A stretch of 34,532 bases of DNA from Gluconobacter sp. Dm-62 (GTDB lineage Bacteria; Pseudomonadota; Alphaproteobacteria; Acetobacterales; Acetobacteraceae). The translations under genes were made by a program, and so were the position numbers. The notes under the pieces are model-generated. The model searched no databases and was not told where the DNA came from. It saw only the letters and a program-made list of their open reading frames with translations. The DNA lies in assembly GCF_018256155.1 (NCBI RefSeq), contig NZ_JAERLY010000023.1:1-34532 (forward strand). The letters run 5' to 3'. This document shows, piece after piece, positions 8,278 through 16,082 of this stretch (the stretch's first letter is position 1; every line of letters starts with the position of its first letter).

Positions 8278-9441
8278 ATGAAAACCCGAGCTGCAATTGC
8301 GTGGGAACCTAACATGCCGCTTGAGATCGATCTGGTTGATCTCGAAGGCCCGAAAGACGGCGAGGTTCTGGTCCGTATCGTGACCACGAGCCTGTGTCAT
8401 ACGGATATGTTTACCCTGTCGGGACATGATCCGGAAGGACGTTTTCCATGTATTCTTGGTCACGAGGGGGTGGGGATCGTCGAGGATGTGGGTAAAGGTG
8501 TTACCTCTGTCGCTCCGGGTGATCATGTCATTCCGCTCTATATTCCCGAAGACCCGAACTGCCCGATGATCCGTTCGGGCAAAACCAATCTCTGCTCGAC
8601 TATCCGCGAGACACAGGCGCTCGGTCTGATGCCAGACGGCACCAGCCGTTTTTCATATAAGGGCCGCCAGATCTTTCATTACATGGGCACCAGCACGTTC
8701 AGCGAGTACACCGTGCTGCCCGAAATTGCCGTGGCGAAGATCACCAAAGAGGCGCCGCTTGCGAAAGCCAGCGTCATGGGGTGCGCCGTCCCGACAGGTA
8801 TGGGAGCCGTGCGGAACGCCGCGAAAGTGGAAGCGGGATCGACTGTGGCCGTCTTTGGTCTCGGTGCGATCGGCATGGCCGTCATTCAGGGGGCTGTCAT
8901 GGCCGGTGCTGCAAGGATCATCGGCATCGACACCAATCCGGCGAAGTTCCTGCTGGCCCGAAATCTGGGGGCGACCGATCTCGTCAATCCGACCGATCAT
9001 ACCGATCCAATCCAGAAAGTTATCGTGGAGATGACGGGTGGCGGCGTGGATTATTCCTTTGAGGCGATCGGTCGGGTCGATGTCATGCGAGCGGCCCTTG
9101 AGTGTTGCCATAAAGGCTGGGGTGAATGCACAGTCATCGGTGTCGCTGGGGCTGGCGAGGAGATCTCGACGCGGCCTTTCCAGCTGATCACGGGACGGGT
9201 CTGGCGGGGCACGGCCTTTGGGGGGGTAAAAGGGCGTTCGCAGTTACCCGGTATGGTCGATGAATGGCTAGCGGGGAAGTTTAGCGTTGACCCTTACATC
9301 ACCCACAACATGACTCATGATCGGATCAATACGGCATTTGACCTTCTGCATCGGGGAGAGGCCATTCGTTCTGTCATGCACTATCAGCCAGGCGAAACCC
9401 TGTCGAATAACCTGCCCGGCAAAATTCTGACCGATCTTTAA
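8278..9441 (+). CDS. Class III alcohol dehydrogenase-like protein with degraded structural zinc site
   Basis: Medium-chain dehydrogenase closest to S-(hydroxymethyl)glutathione dehydrogenase (FrmA/AdhC), which oxidises the glutathione adduct of formaldehyde. Catalytic zinc residues are present: C40 in SLCHTD, H62-E63 in LGHEGVG, and Cys in MGCAVPTG. The NAD site is GLGAIG. The lobe that holds the structural zinc normally has four Cys (C-x2-C-x2-C-x7-C). Here the aligned residues are D92, C95, I98 and C106, so two ligands are gone. Length (387) is normal. The ATG at 8278 follows GAGGAATATTTTC. It is the fourth gene of the Zur-headed operon, so a version needing one zinc instead of two fits the setting. 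Substrate is inferred from family only. Confidence 0.9.
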   Translation: MKTRAAIAWEPNMPLEIDLVDLEGPKDGEVLVRIVTTSLCHTDMFTLSGHDPEGRFPCILGHEGVGIVEDVGKGVTSVAPGDHVIPLYIPEDPNCPMIRSGKTNLCSTIRETQALGLMPDGTSRFSYKGRQIFHYMGTSTFSEYTVLPEIAVAKITKEAPLAKASVMGCAVPTGMGAVRNAAKVEAGSTVAVFGLGAIGMAVIQGAVMAGAARIIGIDTNPAKFLLARNLGATDLVNPTDHTDPIQKVIVEMTGGGVDYSFEAIGRVDVMRAALECCHKGWGECTVIGVAGAGEEISTRPFQLITGRVWRGTAFGGVKGRSQLPGMVDEWLAGKFSVDPYITHNMTHDRINTAFDLLHRGEAIRSVMHYQPGETLSNNLPGKILTDL

Positions 9442-9452
9442 GGAGACGAAAC

Positions 9453-10019
9453 GTGGCTATGCTGAGACCTAATCCACGTGGTGATTTTCCCGTGGTTTCT
9501 GAAAGCGCCTTTGTCGATCCGACCGCGATCCTGTGCGGTCATGTGATTGTCGAGGACAATGTGTTCATCGGTCCTTATGCTGTTATTCGTGCCGATGAAG
9601 CCGATGAAAATGGCCATGTCGAGCCCATCCTGATCGGGAGTGGATCAAACATTCAGGATGGTGTTGTCATCCACTCGAAAGACGGCGCGGCCGTGACGAT
9701 CGGGTCGCGCACGTCCATTGCACATCGCTCGATCATTCACGGTCCCTGCGCTGTTGGAGACGAGGTATTCATTGGCTTCAATTCCGTGATCTTCAACTGC
9801 ACGGTCGAGCGTGGCTGCGTTGTGAGGCATAATTCCGTTGTCGAAGACTGCGTCTTGCCGGAGCAGTTTTATATTCCGTCCACGACAACAATTCATTCGA
9901 ATACAGATCTATTGACGATTACGCAGGTCACTCAGGATGCGACGGCATTTTCTGAGAGCGTCGCGGAGATGAATGTTAGTCTGGCACACTCCTATCGACG
10001 TATAGCCAATCAACTTTAA
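9453..10019 (+). CDS. Gamma-class carbonic anhydrase-like left-handed beta-helix protein
   Basis: A 188-residue hexapeptide-repeat protein of the gamma-CA/PaaY family, predicted to interconvert CO2 and bicarbonate in the cytoplasm. Repeated turns such as VDPTAILCGHVIVEDNVFIG form the beta-helix. The three metal-binding His are seen in VVIHSK and in AHRSIIHG (two). Gamma enzymes can work with iron or cobalt, which would suit replacement of a zinc-only beta-class enzyme during zinc shortage (inference). The start is taken as GTG at 9453, seven bases after AGGAG. An ATG two codons later would be spaced less well. It is the last gene of the rightward Zur operon and begins 11 bases after the dehydrogenase stop. 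Confidence 0.9.
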   Translation: MAMLRPNPRGDFPVVSESAFVDPTAILCGHVIVEDNVFIGPYAVIRADEADENGHVEPILIGSGSNIQDGVVIHSKDGAAVTIGSRTSIAHRSIIHGPCAVGDEVFIGFNSVIFNCTVERGCVVRHNSVVEDCVLPEQFYIPSTTTIHSNTDLLTITQVTQDATAFSESVAEMNVSLAHSYRRIANQL

Positions 10020-10092
10020 AACTTCCGTCAAGGGACGCAATTAAAGAGGTACGAACCAATTTTGGCTGAATGGGGACCTTATTCTCCTGGAA

Positions 10093-10123
10093 AAACCGGA
10101 GGGTTTTTAGAGCCCTCCGGTTT
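10093..10123. terminator. Strong hairpin after the zinc operon
   Basis: A perfect 11-bp stem (AAACCGGAGGG / CCCTCCGGTTT) with a 9-base loop lies 74 bases past the carbonic anhydrase stop and 78 bases past the end of the reductase remnant on the other strand. On the minus strand it is followed by a run of five T (including the stem end), so it looks like a rho-independent terminator in that direction and may serve both convergent units. The stretch 10020-10200 otherwise shows no gene. Confidence 0.7.
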
Positions 10124-10200
10124 GTCGGTTCGGTGAACACCACGGGCGCCAGGAAATCCAGTTGGAACCGCATATCTGGCGATCATCTGCTAAGTGGACA

Positions 10201-10616
10201 CTATCGTACCATGAGCAGTGGCCCACGAGGTTTTGCCTGACACGCCAGGATGTAGCCCGCCTTCTTGTCTGCCGCCGATAGACCGACTTCGCAACCGGTT
10301 GTGATGGTGCCTTTTATGAGCTTGACTTTGCAGTGTAGGTTGTGCCCGATAGCGAGAAGCTGATCGGATATTCCTTGGTGTCCGGCAGGTTATCTCCGTG
10401 CGACAGAACGCCGCCGAACGATTCACAGGCGATCCGTTCAGGTGAAGTCCCGAGTTCATCACACAATACAAGCGCCGCGGCGACCATAGCAACTGGGCCG
10501 CAAATACGCATATGATGATCGGCGATAAAACGGAAGGGAAGCCGTTCACCTACCAGCGGGCGTCGTCTGAACGAACGGATATCTGGCGTTTCGGCTCGCA
10601 CGTGAATGATATACAT
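10201..10616 (-). pseudogene. Eroded flavin/[2Fe-2S] reductase remnant (FNR plus ferredoxin domains)
   Basis: Pieces of a phthalate-dioxygenase-reductase-like protein survive in two frames. From 10616, VRAETPDIRSFRRRP resembles the start of a ferredoxin-NADP reductase (FNR) fold. It jumps directly to MRICGPVAMV...ERIACESFG, which is the end of the NAD-binding lobe, so most of the flavin domain is missing. Then ISFSLSGTTYTA is the first strand of a ferredoxin domain, and this frame stops at 10314. The following bases in another frame give CKVKLIKGTI...AGYILACQAKP, the end of the same ferredoxin, with stop at 10201-10203. The Cys-rich cluster loop is deleted. At least two deletions and a frameshift are needed to explain this. 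It directly follows the MOSC gene, which may once have been its partner or N-terminal part. Confidence 0.75.
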
Positions 10617-10625
10617 GGTGCCCGC

Positions 10626-11474
10626 TCAGAATCCTGCGGGGCGTTTGTTTTCTTCCAACGCCGTGCATGCCGCTGCATTGTTATACGTTGTAACGATATC
10701 GTTCAGTGCGATCCTTGTGTTAACGCCGGTGCGTGCAGACCGAGTATTGATCGCTACACGAAAAAAATGATTAAAGCGCGCGGGATTAGACCATGCCGGC
10801 TGCGTCCGGCGCCTGTACTCTGCGAAGCGGCGGGCAAAAGCATTGTCTCTCTGACCAGTTAGCGGATCGCGAGACGGCACGACACAACGCTGACAGGGGT
10901 TTATTCCCAACCACTCTGTGCCACCAAGGTGAAACTCGACTTCGTCTCCAAGTCCTCCGAACAGTGCATCTTCCCAAAAAGCCGGGACGCCCCCGATCTC
11001 GATATTGGTCCGAAAGCGGGCCCGAACTTGCTCGACTGGCAACCCGAACCATATTCCAATCGTCTCTAGCGTCGCAACGCTGATGATAGTCGGACCAGGC
11101 GAATCCGTATCATCAGGATGTCCCGTAGTGGTATCCGCCCGAAGGTGGACTGGAAAACCGAAAAACCGACTTAGCCATGCCTCTATTGGTCTTGCAGTGC
11201 CATCAAGATTGAACAGAACAGTAGGCAGACCTCGACCAGAGTCATCTCGTAGGCTTACGGTCCGTTTATCAAGATCGAAACCAGCGCGGATGCGATGAAT
11301 CTCTGCGTGGTTCTTGCCGTTAACCACACGCCCCTGTGCGTCAAATAGAGCCCAGCACCGGTCGTCTGCCAAGGCCCCGCTAGTAAGAACCCGCGCATTT
11401 GTGACTTCCACCGGATCCAATGATTTAATCGGAAAGATCAGAATGCGGGAGATAAACGGAACCGATCTGGTCAT
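10626..11474 (-). CDS. MOSC-domain protein (YcbX-like molybdenum cofactor sulfurase C-terminal family)
   Basis: A 282-residue protein with an N-terminal MOSC_N barrel (ILIFPIKSLDPVEVTNARV..., then DDRCWALFDAQGRVVNGKNH) and a MOSC domain with the conserved Cys in GINPCQRCVVPSRDPLTG. MOSC proteins bind the molybdenum cofactor, and YcbX-type members reduce N-hydroxylated compounds together with an electron-donating reductase. E. coli YcbX carries its ferredoxin in the same chain. Here the frame stops at 10626, and reductase/ferredoxin fragments follow after a 9-base gap. The protein therefore appears to have lost its electron donor and may itself be non-functional. The ATG at 11474 has only a weak ribosome site. 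Confidence 0.82.
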   Translation of the reverse strand: MTRSVPFISRILIFPIKSLDPVEVTNARVLTSGALADDRCWALFDAQGRVVNGKNHAEIHRIRAGFDLDKRTVSLRDDSGRGLPTVLFNLDGTARPIEAWLSRFFGFPVHLRADTTTGHPDDTDSPGPTIISVATLETIGIWFGLPVEQVRARFRTNIEIGGVPAFWEDALFGGLGDEVEFHLGGTEWLGINPCQRCVVPSRDPLTGQRDNAFARRFAEYRRRTQPAWSNPARFNHFFRVAINTRSARTGVNTRIALNDIVTTYNNAAACTALEENKRPAGF

Positions 11475-11539
11475 TTTTCATAATCTCGCGAGGAAATTTC
11501 AGATGTTAGAAACTATGTTGGAGCGGCGGATCTAATACG

Positions 11540-11850
11540 TCATGGCAGCCTTGTTTTGAGGACTGTATTGGTGATTGCAATGAGACGCCGTACGATAGCG
11601 ACGATCACCAGTTTGTGTGGTTTACCCGATTGTTTCATGGGTTTGGAAACATCTTTCAGAAGGGTTTATGGCACGCAGTTGCCAATCCTGCCTGAAACAG
11701 GGGCTGACGGAGAAATCTTCCTCCCCTTGAAATGACACGTTTTCTATGCATCACGCCATTGTCATGAGCCATTGGTGCAAGTCCGGCCATGGCAGAGGCT
11801 TCTGTTGCCAGAATACGATCAAGTCCTGGCATTTCAAACGGATAGTGTTT
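11540..11850 (-). pseudogene. IS110-family transposase remnant (C-terminal part, frameshifted)
   Basis: Read on the minus strand, one frame gives AGLAPMAHDNGVMHRKRVI, then SRGGRFLRQPLFQAGLATACHKPF and a stop. This matches the transposase_20 domain of IS110-family enzymes (GLAP...G....R..I..GGR..LR). A neighbouring frame then gives LKDVSKPMKQSGKPHKL and VIVAIVRRLIAITNTVLKTRLP, ending at 11540-11542, which matches the C-terminal GKP.K.....MRKL...N tail of the same family. A frameshift and an in-frame stop separate the two. Upstream to about 11960 only broken frames are seen, probably more of the same gene. No full-length ORF or clear element ends are found. Confidence 0.72.
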
Positions 11851-12006
11851 CTTTTTCTAACTGATCCTGGCCACTCGGCCCCTCTGTTCTGACGTCGACA
11901 TCCAAGGCTTGAATCACATCAGACCGATTTTCCAAACAGACTCTCAAGCCGTCGATGCCCGCCCGAGCCTGATCTTATACGGAAAAATGGAATAAGCGCT
12001 TGAATA

Positions 12007-12024
12007 TAAGTGAGCGTTCACTTA
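12007..12024. promoter_or_regulatory. TetR-type operator upstream of the tetR-nmrA-fdx operon
   Basis: Arms TAAGTGA and TCACTTA form a perfect 7-bp inverted repeat around a 4-base centre, ending 23 bases before the tetR ATG. Its position and form are typical of an autoregulatory TetR site. The ribosome site TAAGGAG (12036-12042) follows. Confidence 0.75.
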
Positions 12025-12047
12025 CCTTACTTCCGTAAGGAGAACCC

Positions 12048-12758
12048 ATGCCGACCTCACGCCGTTCCAGATTGTCCGCGACTGACCGCAAGCAGGCCAT
12101 CCTGTCCGCTGCAGCTCCCATTTTCGCCCGGCTCGGTCGGGACGGTGCGACGACCAAGGAAATCGCCAGAGCCGCTGGTGTTTCCGAAGCTTTGCTTTAT
12201 CGGCACTTTACCAGCAAGGACGTGCTTTATGCGGCGCTTGAAACTCACTGCGTTGAAGCGAATGCAGTTGGCAGCCGTATTCTCGCCGAGGCGACGCCTT
12301 CGACTGAAACATTGGTCATGGGTGTTGCCATACTCGTACACGCGGTGTTTCCCGGGATTGGCGATGCGCAGTCTCACGAAGACACCAAACGCCTTGTGAC
12401 GGCCAGCCTGCTTGGCGATGGCCAGTTCGCAAAGGCGTTCCTCGACCAGCATGTAAAGCCGTGGGTCAGCGTTTTTTCGCAATCATTCAGGGCGGCTCAA
12501 GACGCGGGAGACGTCGAATCTGGCATTCATATCGGTCATGCAGAGATATGGTTCGTCCATCATCTAGCGAATACTTTGCATCTCATCAGCCTGCCCGACA
12601 TCACGGTCGTTGAATACGGCATCACACGAGACAAGCTGGTCGAGAACACTATCCGGTTTCTGTTGCGCGGGCTCGGCCTCCAGAACGCCGTCATAGACCG
12701 GCATTACGACCCGAAAAAACTCAAGATGATCATTATATCAATGGATCAGAAAATATGA
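12048..12758 (+). CDS. TetR/AcrR-family transcriptional regulator
   Basis: A 236-residue regulator. The N-terminal helix-turn-helix is clear (KQAILSAAAPIFARLGRDGATTKEIARAAGVSEALLYRHFTSKDVLYAAL, about residues 15-65), followed by a divergent all-helical ligand domain. The ATG at 12048 is preceded by TAAGGAGAACCC. It overlaps the next gene by four bases, so regulator, reductase and ferredoxin form one translationally coupled operon behind the palindrome at 12007-12024. The inducer is unknown; genes it serves are probably the two downstream. Confidence 0.92.
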   Translation: MPTSRRSRLSATDRKQAILSAAAPIFARLGRDGATTKEIARAAGVSEALLYRHFTSKDVLYAALETHCVEANAVGSRILAEATPSTETLVMGVAILVHAVFPGIGDAQSHEDTKRLVTASLLGDGQFAKAFLDQHVKPWVSVFSQSFRAAQDAGDVESGIHIGHAEIWFVHHLANTLHLISLPDITVVEYGITRDKLVENTIRFLLRGLGLQNAVIDRHYDPKKLKMIIISMDQKI

Positions 12759-13663
12759 TGGAACCGATCAGGACTATAGGCGTCATCGGTGCAACGGGGC
12801 GGCTTGGCGCGCCAGTTGCAGCGGAACTGGCAAAACATTTTCAGGTGAGGGCAATCGTTCGTTCGCCAGACAAAGCTCGGAGGATACTGCCGCCTAATGT
12901 CGAAATCGCCCAGGCAGATCTGCGGGACATTGCGGGGTTGCACAAGGCGCTCGACGGGGTGGATGCGCTCTATCTCAACCTTGCGACCGACACGGCGGAT
13001 TTGACGCTTCCCTTCTACGAAGAGAGGGAGGGTGTGCGGAACTTGATGAGCGCCATCAAAGGGTTGAATATTAATTATATTGCTAAAATCGGTGCTCTGG
13101 GCGCCTATCCTCCCGCGCTCAACACTATCAGACATAACATCGTGCCCAATATTATTCGGATGGAAGGGCACAAAATCATCGCGGATTCCGGTATTCGTCA
13201 TACGTTTTTCGCGCCGACCCATTTCATGGACCTGCTCCCAAATATGATCAGCGGTCGAGCGCTCCAGTGGATCGGGAATACACACATCAAAATCTGGTGG
13301 ATCAGCTCCGCCGATTATGCGCGCTGGGTGATTGAGGCGTTTCAGAATCCTGAGGCAATGCCTGTACATTGCCCCGTACAGGGGCCGGAAGCGATCTCCG
13401 TCAGGCAGGCGCTGGAGCGGTTTGTCCGAAATTATGATCCGACACTTAAAATTCGCGTGGCTCCACTTTGGATCATGCGGATGATCGGTCTTTTTAATCC
13501 GAAAATGAAGTTCGTCGCGCATTTGTTTGCGTATTTCGGGGATCACGAAGATCCGTTCTATGCCGAAAAAATCTGGCAGGAACTGGGCAAGCCCACAACG
13601 ACGCTCGAGATGTTCGCGCAGGAGCTGCGGCAAAGTCGGCATTTACAACAAGGCGCGAAATGA
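12755..13663 (+). CDS. NmrA-like NAD(P)-binding oxidoreductase (atypical SDR)
   Basis: A 302-residue protein with an N-terminal Rossmann fold: glycine motif GVIGATGRLGAPVAAELAK (residues about 8-26), an Arg-rich NADP-type stretch VRAIVRSPDKA, and then ADLRDIAGLHKAL...VDALYLN. This is the pattern of the NmrA/atypical SDR group, which act either as quinone or other reductases or as redox sensors. The usual YxxxK catalytic pair is not evident, as in many NmrA-like members. It overlaps both neighbours by ATGA (12755 and 13660), so it should be made stoichiometrically with the ferredoxin. Substrate unknown. Confidence 0.83.
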   Translation: MMEPIRTIGVIGATGRLGAPVAAELAKHFQVRAIVRSPDKARRILPPNVEIAQADLRDIAGLHKALDGVDALYLNLATDTADLTLPFYEEREGVRNLMSAIKGLNINYIAKIGALGAYPPALNTIRHNIVPNIIRMEGHKIIADSGIRHTFFAPTHFMDLLPNMISGRALQWIGNTHIKIWWISSADYARWVIEAFQNPEAMPVHCPVQGPEAISVRQALERFVRNYDPTLKIRVAPLWIMRMIGLFNPKMKFVAHLFAYFGDHEDPFYAEKIWQELGKPTTTLEMFAQELRQSRHLQQGAK

Positions 13664-13974
13664 GCGGGTCAGGGAATAAAGCGATGATCACACCTAAATG
13701 TCTGAAAGACGGCCAAACAGGACGGGTCATGCCGGTCGTAGACTTTAATCGCTGTGAGGGAAAAGACGCCTGCGTCGCCGTATGTCCTTACGACGTGTTT
13801 GAAGTGCGCAAGATCGATCCGTCCGATTATCGCGATCTTTCATTTGTGGGCAAAATCAAGAGCTATGTCCACGGAGGGATGGTCGCCTATACCCCGCATG
13901 CTGATCAATGCCGTGCTTGTGGTTTGTGTGTGAAAGCATGTCCTGAGCGCGCAATCAAATTGGTAAAAATTTGA
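13660..13974 (+). CDS. Dicluster ferredoxin with one incomplete cluster motif
   Basis: A 104-residue ferredoxin-fold protein. The C-terminal motif CRACGLCVKACPERAI is a complete [4Fe-4S] site. The N-terminal motif is C-EGKDA-C-VAV-CP, which lacks the second Cys of the usual C-x2-C-x2-C-x3-CP. That site probably holds a [3Fe-4S] cluster, or gains its fourth ligand elsewhere. There is a 30-residue insert between the two motifs. It is the last gene of the tetR operon, coupled by ATGA to the NmrA-like gene, and is a likely electron carrier for it (inference). A hairpin at 14061-14107 follows. Confidence 0.85.
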   Translation: MSGSGNKAMITPKCLKDGQTGRVMPVVDFNRCEGKDACVAVCPYDVFEVRKIDPSDYRDLSFVGKIKSYVHGGMVAYTPHADQCRACGLCVKACPERAIKLVKI

Positions 13975-14060
13975 CGTTCATACAAAGATGACTGCGCATT
14001 TTTTTCTATAATCAGAATTTCTGCTGATGTAAGTCGTCATGACTCCTCGTGCTTTGGGGA

Positions 14061-14107
14061 AGCTATGACAGCCTATCTCTTTCTGGAGAGATTTATCTGT
14101 CATAGCT
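14061..14107. terminator. Long two-part hairpin between convergent genes
   Basis: The outer stem is 11 bp and perfect (AGCTATGACAG / CTGTCATAGCT). The inner stem is 6 bp (ATCTCT / AGAGAT) around a 6-base loop, and TATTTT follows on the plus strand. It lies between the ferredoxin gene and the convergent LysR gene and probably terminates both. The rest of 13975-14130 shows no gene. Confidence 0.65.
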
Positions 14108-14130
14108 ATTTTGAGCGCCCATTAAAAATC

Positions 14131-15060
14131 TCACTTTACATGACTACCCAATACTGATGCGACAGCATCGCGCAGCCATACTGCGGCAGGATCACGATCA
14201 CTCCGGGCTGACCAGATCATCGATACTGCCGGGATACGCAAGTTCAGTGGAACGGGACGGATCGTTAAACCGAAATGCGCGGCATGTTGCTGAGCGATCC
14301 GGCTGGGAAGCGTAGCCAGAACGGGGGCGGCTGCTGCGGCAGCAAGTGCCGTCAGAAAATCTGATGCAGCGAGGACCACGTTGAGTTCCTGACCAATCTG
14401 CATCAGTGCGTCTGACAGGCATCCCTGGATGTCATCTTTCAGCGTCATGAGAACATGGGGCAATGCAAGATAACGCTCAACCGTGATTGGAGCATCCGGA
14501 TCGATCAGCTTCGGGTTGAAGCAGCAGACGAGAGACTGCTCATACAACGATACCCCACAATGGCGTTCCAAACCGAAATCAAAACACCCAACTGCGATAT
14601 CCAGCGCCCCCGTATCCAGTAATGTATAGACCTCACTCCGAGGAGATCCACGTGACAGCAGTCGTATTCCAGGTGCATGCCGTTGCAAATAGGCCGTCAG
14701 TTTAGGCATCAGAAAGACTTCAAGTTCGGACGAAAAGCCGAAACGAAAGATGCGCTGTTCCGTCGCAGGATCAAATTGTTCCTCAGACATCAGGATGTGC
14801 TGAGCCTGCCTTAACAACTCCGCAACATGTGACGCCATGGTTGACGCTTTGGCGGTCGGTTGCATGACAGCACCGGTTCTGACGAGCACATCATCGTCCA
14901 GTAACATTCGGAGGGTGGCGAGTGCATGGCTCATTGCGGGTTGTTGAATGCGAAGGCGTCGTGCCGCCTTTGTGACGCTGCGTTCTGAAACGAGGGCGTC
15001 GAAAGCAATCAGAAGATTGAGATCGAAGGAACGAAGATTGAAATGATCAATGGGTTTCAT
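14131..15060 (-). CDS. LysR-family transcriptional regulator
   Basis: A 309-residue LysR protein: N-terminal winged helix (LRSFDLNLLIAFDALVSERSVTKAARRLRIQQPAMSHALATLR, about residues 8-52) and a periplasmic-binding-protein-like effector domain to the end. The N-terminal form LNLLIAFDAL is that of the NodD/NahR/LinR-like branch, which often senses aromatic compounds. It is divergent from the metallo-beta-lactamase-fold gene at 15138, with 77 bases between them holding the palindrome at 15065-15076. It therefore probably controls that gene pair and itself. Confidence 0.92.
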   Translation of the reverse strand: MKPIDHFNLRSFDLNLLIAFDALVSERSVTKAARRLRIQQPAMSHALATLRMLLDDDVLVRTGAVMQPTAKASTMASHVAELLRQAQHILMSEEQFDPATEQRIFRFGFSSELEVFLMPKLTAYLQRHAPGIRLLSRGSPRSEVYTLLDTGALDIAVGCFDFGLERHCGVSLYEQSLVCCFNPKLIDPDAPITVERYLALPHVLMTLKDDIQGCLSDALMQIGQELNVVLAASDFLTALAAAAAAPVLATLPSRIAQQHAAHFGLTIRPVPLNLRIPAVSMIWSARSDRDPAAVWLRDAVASVLGSHVK

Positions 15061-15064
15061 ATTT

Positions 15065-15076
15065 CAAATCGATTTG
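15065..15076. promoter_or_regulatory. Candidate LysR binding palindrome
   Basis: CAAATCGATTTG is a perfect 12-base palindrome four bases upstream of the lysR ATG, in the intergenic region shared with the divergent MBL-fold gene. LysR sites usually follow T-N11-A; the palindrome fits loosely. Function is inferred from position. Confidence 0.45.
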
Positions 15077-15137
15077 TATGATGTTTGCGCGCACCCTAAC
15101 GTCTGATGCGACGTAAAACAATCGTATTGAGTCAATC

Positions 15138-16082
15138 ATGGCAGCAGCTTTTCAAGTGGGTGACGCCCGTGTCACGCGTATTCCCGAACTTCATTGGGAT
15201 AACGCGCGCCCTCACAAACTGTATCCGGATATCGACGCTGAGGCACTTGCAATATTCGGTCCGTATTTGACGCCAGGATCATTTAACCCCGTGACCGGTG
15301 GGCTCGCGCAGGGAACTCATGCGTGGCTTGTTCAGGTTTCTGGTCTCAATATCCTGGTTGATACCGCCACAGGAAACGACAAGCCGTTACCTGCCGCACC
15401 GGCACTGGATCATCTGCATACGTCGTTTCTCGAACATCTTGCAGCCGCAGGCGTACAACCGGAGCAGGTTGATACCGTTCTGCATACGCATATTCATGCC
15501 GATCATGTTGGATGGAATACGCGTTTGCACAACGGAAAATGGGTGCCGACCTTTCCGAAAGCCCGTCATGTTTTCTCAGTGATTGAGGCCCGATACGGCG
15601 CCAGCAATGACGGTATTGACCCTGCTCCAGACCTACCTCCAGAGATCTTAGGGCGCCCGGACCATCGCCCACTCCCACGTGTCTATACAGACAGCATGCT
15701 CCCCGTTATCGAAGCCGGGCTGGGAGAGGCGATTATCATCGACGGTCAAGATCTTCTTGCAGGTTTCTCTTTTCATCCGACCCCTGGGCACAGCATCGAT
15801 CATGCCTCGATCCGGCTGCGGTCGGATGGTGAAGACGCGTGGTTTACAGGAGATGTCATGCACCATCCTCTGCAGGTTTATCGTCCGGATCTGCGGTCCG
15901 TTTACTGCGAATTCGTTCAGCCTGCCGAGCGCTCGCGGCAGTGGTTTCTTGGAGAAGCGGCTGAAAGCGGGAGTCTCTGCTTTACCAGTCATTTCGCGGA
16001 AACGGGTGCCGGATATGTCAGGCGTCGTCCAGAAGGTTTTGCATGGGAATTTGCGCAACTAAATGTAGGAGACGCCAGATGA
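15138..16082 (+). CDS. Metallo-beta-lactamase-fold hydrolase
   Basis: A 314-residue MBL-fold enzyme. The dinuclear metal site is clear: HTHIHADHVGW (HxHxDH, about residues 115-125), a later His in PTPGHSIDHA, Asp in WFTGDVMHH, and a C-terminal His in TSHFAETGAG. No signal peptide is seen, so it is probably cytoplasmic. The family includes lactonases and other ester- or phosphodiester-cleaving enzymes. The long N-terminal part before the HxHxDH motif resembles the AHL-lactonase-like/YtnP type, but the substrate cannot be read from sequence. It overlaps the alpha/beta hydrolase start by ATGA at 16079, so the two are likely to act on one pathway. Confidence 0.88.
   Translation: MAAAFQVGDARVTRIPELHWDNARPHKLYPDIDAEALAIFGPYLTPGSFNPVTGGLAQGTHAWLVQVSGLNILVDTATGNDKPLPAAPALDHLHTSFLEHLAAAGVQPEQVDTVLHTHIHADHVGWNTRLHNGKWVPTFPKARHVFSVIEARYGASNDGIDPAPDLPPEILGRPDHRPLPRVYTDSMLPVIEAGLGEAIIIDGQDLLAGFSFHPTPGHSIDHASIRLRSDGEDAWFTGDVMHHPLQVYRPDLRSVYCEFVQPAERSRQWFLGEAAESGSLCFTSHFAETGAGYVRRRPEGFAWEFAQLNVGDAR

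Noticed and set aside
10190-10549. 119-codon frame covering the reductase remnant
   Set aside because: Its translation shows no ferredoxin or reductase features; the recognisable pieces lie in the two other minus-strand frames.
12746-13642. 298-codon frame antisense to the NmrA-like gene
   Set aside because: It mirrors the NmrA-like gene, which has a clear glycine motif and coupled start and stop codons with its neighbours.
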